64,000 nt of DNA, taken from Bacillota bacterium (GTDB taxonomy: Bacteria > Bacillota > Sulfobacillia > Sulfobacillales > Sulfobacillaceae). Location: the NCBI GenBank assembly GCA_021841025.1, contig JAKBWA010000043.1, forward strand, positions 1 to 64,000, in the 5' to 3' direction. The position numbers and the translations under genes were made by a program. The notes below the pieces were generated by a model. The model made no database searches. It saw only the letters and a list, made by a program, of their open reading frames with translations, and was not told the DNA's origin. Of this stretch, positions 61,582 to 64,000 are shown in pieces. The number at the start of each line of letters is the position of its first letter. Positions within the stretch are counted from its first letter, which is position 1.

Positions 61582-62262
61582 ATGATGACCAAGAACACAG
61601 ATCAACAGCCTTTAATTGGTGTAGCTTTGCTGGTTTCCAGTGAACTGGAGGACGAGGGATTGTTAAAAGTGATCCATGATCTTACTGACATGGTCAGCAC
61701 TTGTCACCGAATCATTCATGACATTGCCGATGTTGAGGCAATGGTGACTTGTCAGTGGGAAAAGGTAGAGGTTGTGATTATGATGCTGACCCATAAAATT
61801 GTCGAATCTGCGGTAAATATCTGCCATGAGAATCTCGTGGACGTGCCCATTGTTGTCGTCGCCAAAGAACCGCTTCAATGGAGTGTTGCTTCCCGTTTGC
61901 TCGATCACGGGGTAAAGGGATTAACCATGTCAATGCAGGCTTCGGTGATTGTAAGCATGGTGCGTTTAGCCTATTACCGCACAGGCGGGGTGGATTCTGA
62001 ATGGATCCGCCAATTGCTGAATGTTATCGAAGAAGGTGATGCCCAGCGTATGGGACGGCTTACAGATCTTGACTATCATATTTGGTCGTTAATGGTCAAA
62101 GGGTATTCCAATCCTAAAATATCACAATATTGCGGGATTTCACTGTCGCAAACCAAACACCACGTAAACAACATCTTTAAGCACCTCGGCGTTCATGACC
62201 GAGAGCATGCGATTATGTTGTACGATGCTGCTGCAAGGGTGAGTTCTTTGAGTCCCAAGTGA
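61582..62262 (+). CDS. LuxR-type regulator with degenerate receiver domain
   Basis: 226 residues. The C-terminal HTH is LuxR/NarL-like: LTDLDYHIWSLMVKGYSNPKISQYCGIS then SQTKHHVNNIFKHLGVHDR. The N-terminal about 130 residues have the length of a receiver, but the phospho-acceptor region reads VVIMMLTHK instead of the usual D-containing strand, so phosphorylation is unlikely. A G-run SD precedes ATG 61582. It lies 114 nt after the molybdoenzyme gene in the same direction and may control it in response to something other than phosphorylation. Confidence 0.8.
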   Translation: MMTKNTDQQPLIGVALLVSSELEDEGLLKVIHDLTDMVSTCHRIIHDIADVEAMVTCQWEKVEVVIMMLTHKIVESAVNICHENLVDVPIVVVAKEPLQWSVASRLLDHGVKGLTMSMQASVIVSMVRLAYYRTGGVDSEWIRQLLNVIEEGDAQRMGRLTDLDYHIWSLMVKGYSNPKISQYCGISLSQTKHHVNNIFKHLGVHDREHAIMLYDAAARVSSLSPK

Positions 62263-62483
62263 CGGGCAGTCACATCTAGAGGGTGTATTGCAATTGCCGT
62301 GATCGGGTATTCAGGACTTCCGCATGATTTTTCGACCGCCACACTGACTTCGGTCGAATAGCAGATCGAATGCAACCAGGATCGAAATGGCAAAGAAGAC
62401 AGATTCTAGTCGATGTCGATGAGTGTAAGAACACACTAACTAAAATGGTCCGGTTCGTGAGGAGGTAAGGAGGCACAATACCG

Positions 62484-62783
62484 ATGACGGCTGTCATTGC
62501 TTTACTGACACTGGAAGGCGCGTTACTGGCTGCAAGCCTAGTGATTCTTGTTTGGCAGGTGTGGCGTCAGATGGGATTTGAAAAGTCGTTGGGCTCTCGC
62601 CGGGTTATTATGTTTCGGTTTGGGAAGAGAAAGATCGTTTTGCGTTCTCGTTTAACTGTGTGGCGTATAGTGGGACAAAAGCGAGTGACAAAAACAAAAA
62701 AGGGCCGCCACATTCCCTGGATACACGTTGTGTCCGCCGGCCATTCTTCGAAAACGCGATCCTCTAAACGCCACGTCCGGTGA
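62484..62783 (+). CDS. Small membrane-anchored basic protein, unknown
   Basis: 99 residues: one TM helix (ALLTLEGALLAASLVILVWQVW) followed by a strongly basic tail rich in Arg/Lys. AAGGAGG lies about 10 nt before the ATG. No family recognised; a real gene is plausible from SD and start but not certain. Confidence 0.45.
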   Translation: MTAVIALLTLEGALLAASLVILVWQVWRQMGFEKSLGSRRVIMFRFGKRKIVLRSRLTVWRIVGQKRVTKTKKGRHIPWIHVVSAGHSSKTRSSKRHVR

Positions 62784-62952
62784 GAAGAATGTTGCCATGA
62801 TCCCCCTTAAGCAAGAGAAGGTGAATTGGAAATACCCTGGTTTTACCAAAAAGACGAAGCCATGGGCTACGGTGGCCTATGGGGCAATCAACAAAGAGGG
62901 TATTCGTATTGTGGGGTTTGATCCTGCGTGTTCAGAGCATGCTGCTCTCTGA

Positions 62953-63453
62953 GCGAGATTTTGTTGAAATAAGGGCGATACACAATACTATGTCCAGAAA
63001 TCGCTAATGCGCGCTAAAGAGTATGTCAGAGATGCGGTTTGTAACGGATATACCGGTTCTTCTTCATAAAGTATAGCAGCGTGCCTGGGTAATCAATTTG
63101 CTGTGCGATTTGAAATAGATGTGCAGCGATAGGAGCTATGGGATGTCACTATTATGTTTCAAGAGATTCTCCGAACACGGCGAAGAAAATTCTTAATCAA
63201 TTGGTAGGATGATGACTTCATCTCGAGTTCCAATACGGACATGAGTTCTGTGGGATGCCCTTGTTAAAAACCTAGAAACCAGACATCACGACTTTGCCGA
63301 TGGCCGGCATCCTGCCCCAGCTATCAATGGCCAGGTGTTCACTTGGGATCCAATATCTCTGGCACAAGTGCGTTAAGCCCTTTTTGCTGCAGGTGTTGCT
63401 GACCCCCATAGCCAAAGCGGGGAGTCCCGTGCACACAACACCATGATCGATAC
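62953..63453. other. Gene-poor stretch near the right edge
   Basis: No recognisable gene or element is seen in this 500-bp stretch. Confidence 0.35.
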
Positions 63454-63999
63454 TTACTCCTTCTGTAATGAAAAATTTAGGAATGGAGAAAAATATCCAA
63501 TTAATGCGTTGGTTTGTTGATTAAATAAGGCAAAACCCGGATTTTCCGCCCCAACCACCGTAGACGCTTTGAGAGGAGTGCTTAGGATAGTGCCGTGAGT
63601 CACCGTAATAATTTCAGATCCACCCAGTCGAGCCCAGCCCCATGTATGCGTTGCACTCCGGGAGTACGGAGTTAAGTTCCCGTATTCCACGCGATACTGG
63701 CCGTTACCCAATTGTCCTTGAAGTACCCAACCGGACTTCTCCTTATGTAACTGTATTTGTTGAGAGGCCCCTACTGGATAGAGATCTAATAGAACGGTCC
63801 CTGATACGTTAAAAACGGCCAAGATAGACGCCCGTGCGGGGATTGTCACGGTCGCCTTTTGATGACTTAAGATCGTCGTCACAGAACTGGCCTTGTGATA
63901 GCTCCAGACCATTCCCGGGGCTTGCGGTTCCAATTTTCCTGGTGTGAGTAGATATTCTCCCGCAGGGGCGCCTTGACTACTGATCCTCATCGTCGTGGC
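63454..63999 (-). CDS. Hypothetical protein, C-terminal part, 5' end outside the window
   Basis: The C-terminal about 182 residues of a leftward gene; the frame is open to the right edge, so the ATG at 63990 need not be the start. The visible part is beta-rich, with repeated short strands such as TVTIPARASILAVFNVSG and GQYRVEYGNLTPYS, suggesting extracellular beta-sandwich domains. No family recognised. Confidence 0.55.
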   Translation of the reverse strand, partial: ATTMRISSQGAPAGEYLLTPGKLEPQAPGMVWSYHKASSVTTILSHQKATVTIPARASILAVFNVSGTVLLDLYPVGASQQIQLHKEKSGWVLQGQLGNGQYRVEYGNLTPYSRSATHTWGWARLGGSEIITVTHGTILSTPLKASTVVGAENPGFALFNQQTNALIGYFSPFLNFSLQKE

Positions 64000-64000
64000 A

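Noticed and set aside
62728-62952. 74-residue frame overlapping the small membrane protein gene
   Set aside because: Overlaps a better candidate in another frame and has no convincing SD.

Overview
The window reads as chromosomal DNA of a Gram-positive, aerobic, probably environmental Bacillota organism. Purine-rich Shine-Dalgarno (SD) sequences precede most genes, TTG and GTG starts are common, and there are two cytochrome bd quinol oxidase operons, GlpD, TenA, LspA, NamZ and many GNAT enzymes. A Sulfobacillus-like acidophile would fit (TtrA/SreA-like molybdoenzyme, cellulose-synthase-like locus, many decayed insertion sequences), but that is inference only.

Layout. 1-5.4 kb is rich in mobile elements: the 3' part of an IS200 tnpA, a tandem-GNAT gene, then an IS607-type element with a frameshifted serine-recombinase gene, a large zinc-finger-less TnpB and a hairpin-rich right end. 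5.4-14.1 kb carries metabolic genes: GNAT, NamZ muramidase, glpD behind a leader with two mutually exclusive hairpins, tenA, a STAND-like ATPase regulator, an orphan IS605-like hairpin array and ogt. 14.3-21.8 kb holds cydAB copy 1, a 4-TM protein, lspA, a BlaI-like repressor, a lipoprotein and a pRiA4b ORF-3 domain protein. 22.1-31.6 kb is a polysaccharide locus: GH113-like, secreted GH8, a cellulose-synthase-like GT2 and a second GH8 without signal peptide, flanked by degenerate direct repeats, then a GH1 beta-glucosidase. 31.9-40.6 kb has a duplicated-domain hypothetical, GNAT, Nudix, a soluble chemoreceptor, a membrane protein and a broken CoA-disulfide-reductase/rhodanese gene.

The most notable locus is 40.86-43.1 kb: a sigma-A-like promoter, two tandem tRNA-mimicking RNAs, a TROVE/Ro60 protein gene and a 2-nt-spaced XRE gene. 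The first RNA is a circularly permuted tRNA mimic (T-arm, closed acceptor stem, D-arm), the architecture known for bacterial Y RNAs of the YrlA class. The second has tRNA-like arms in the normal order. The two share sequence blocks on each side of a basal stem whose base pairs differ compensatorily.

The rest: an M14 peptidase/diguanylate cyclase operon, IS256 debris, a DUF1453-like protein, an IclR-regulated E1alpha-E1beta-E2 2-oxoacid dehydrogenase set followed by an acyl-CoA synthetase with its own promoter and palindrome, a secreted protein, cydAB copy 2, an orphan molybdopterin oxidoreductase and a LuxR-type regulator with a degenerate receiver. No CRISPR array and no rRNA gene were seen.
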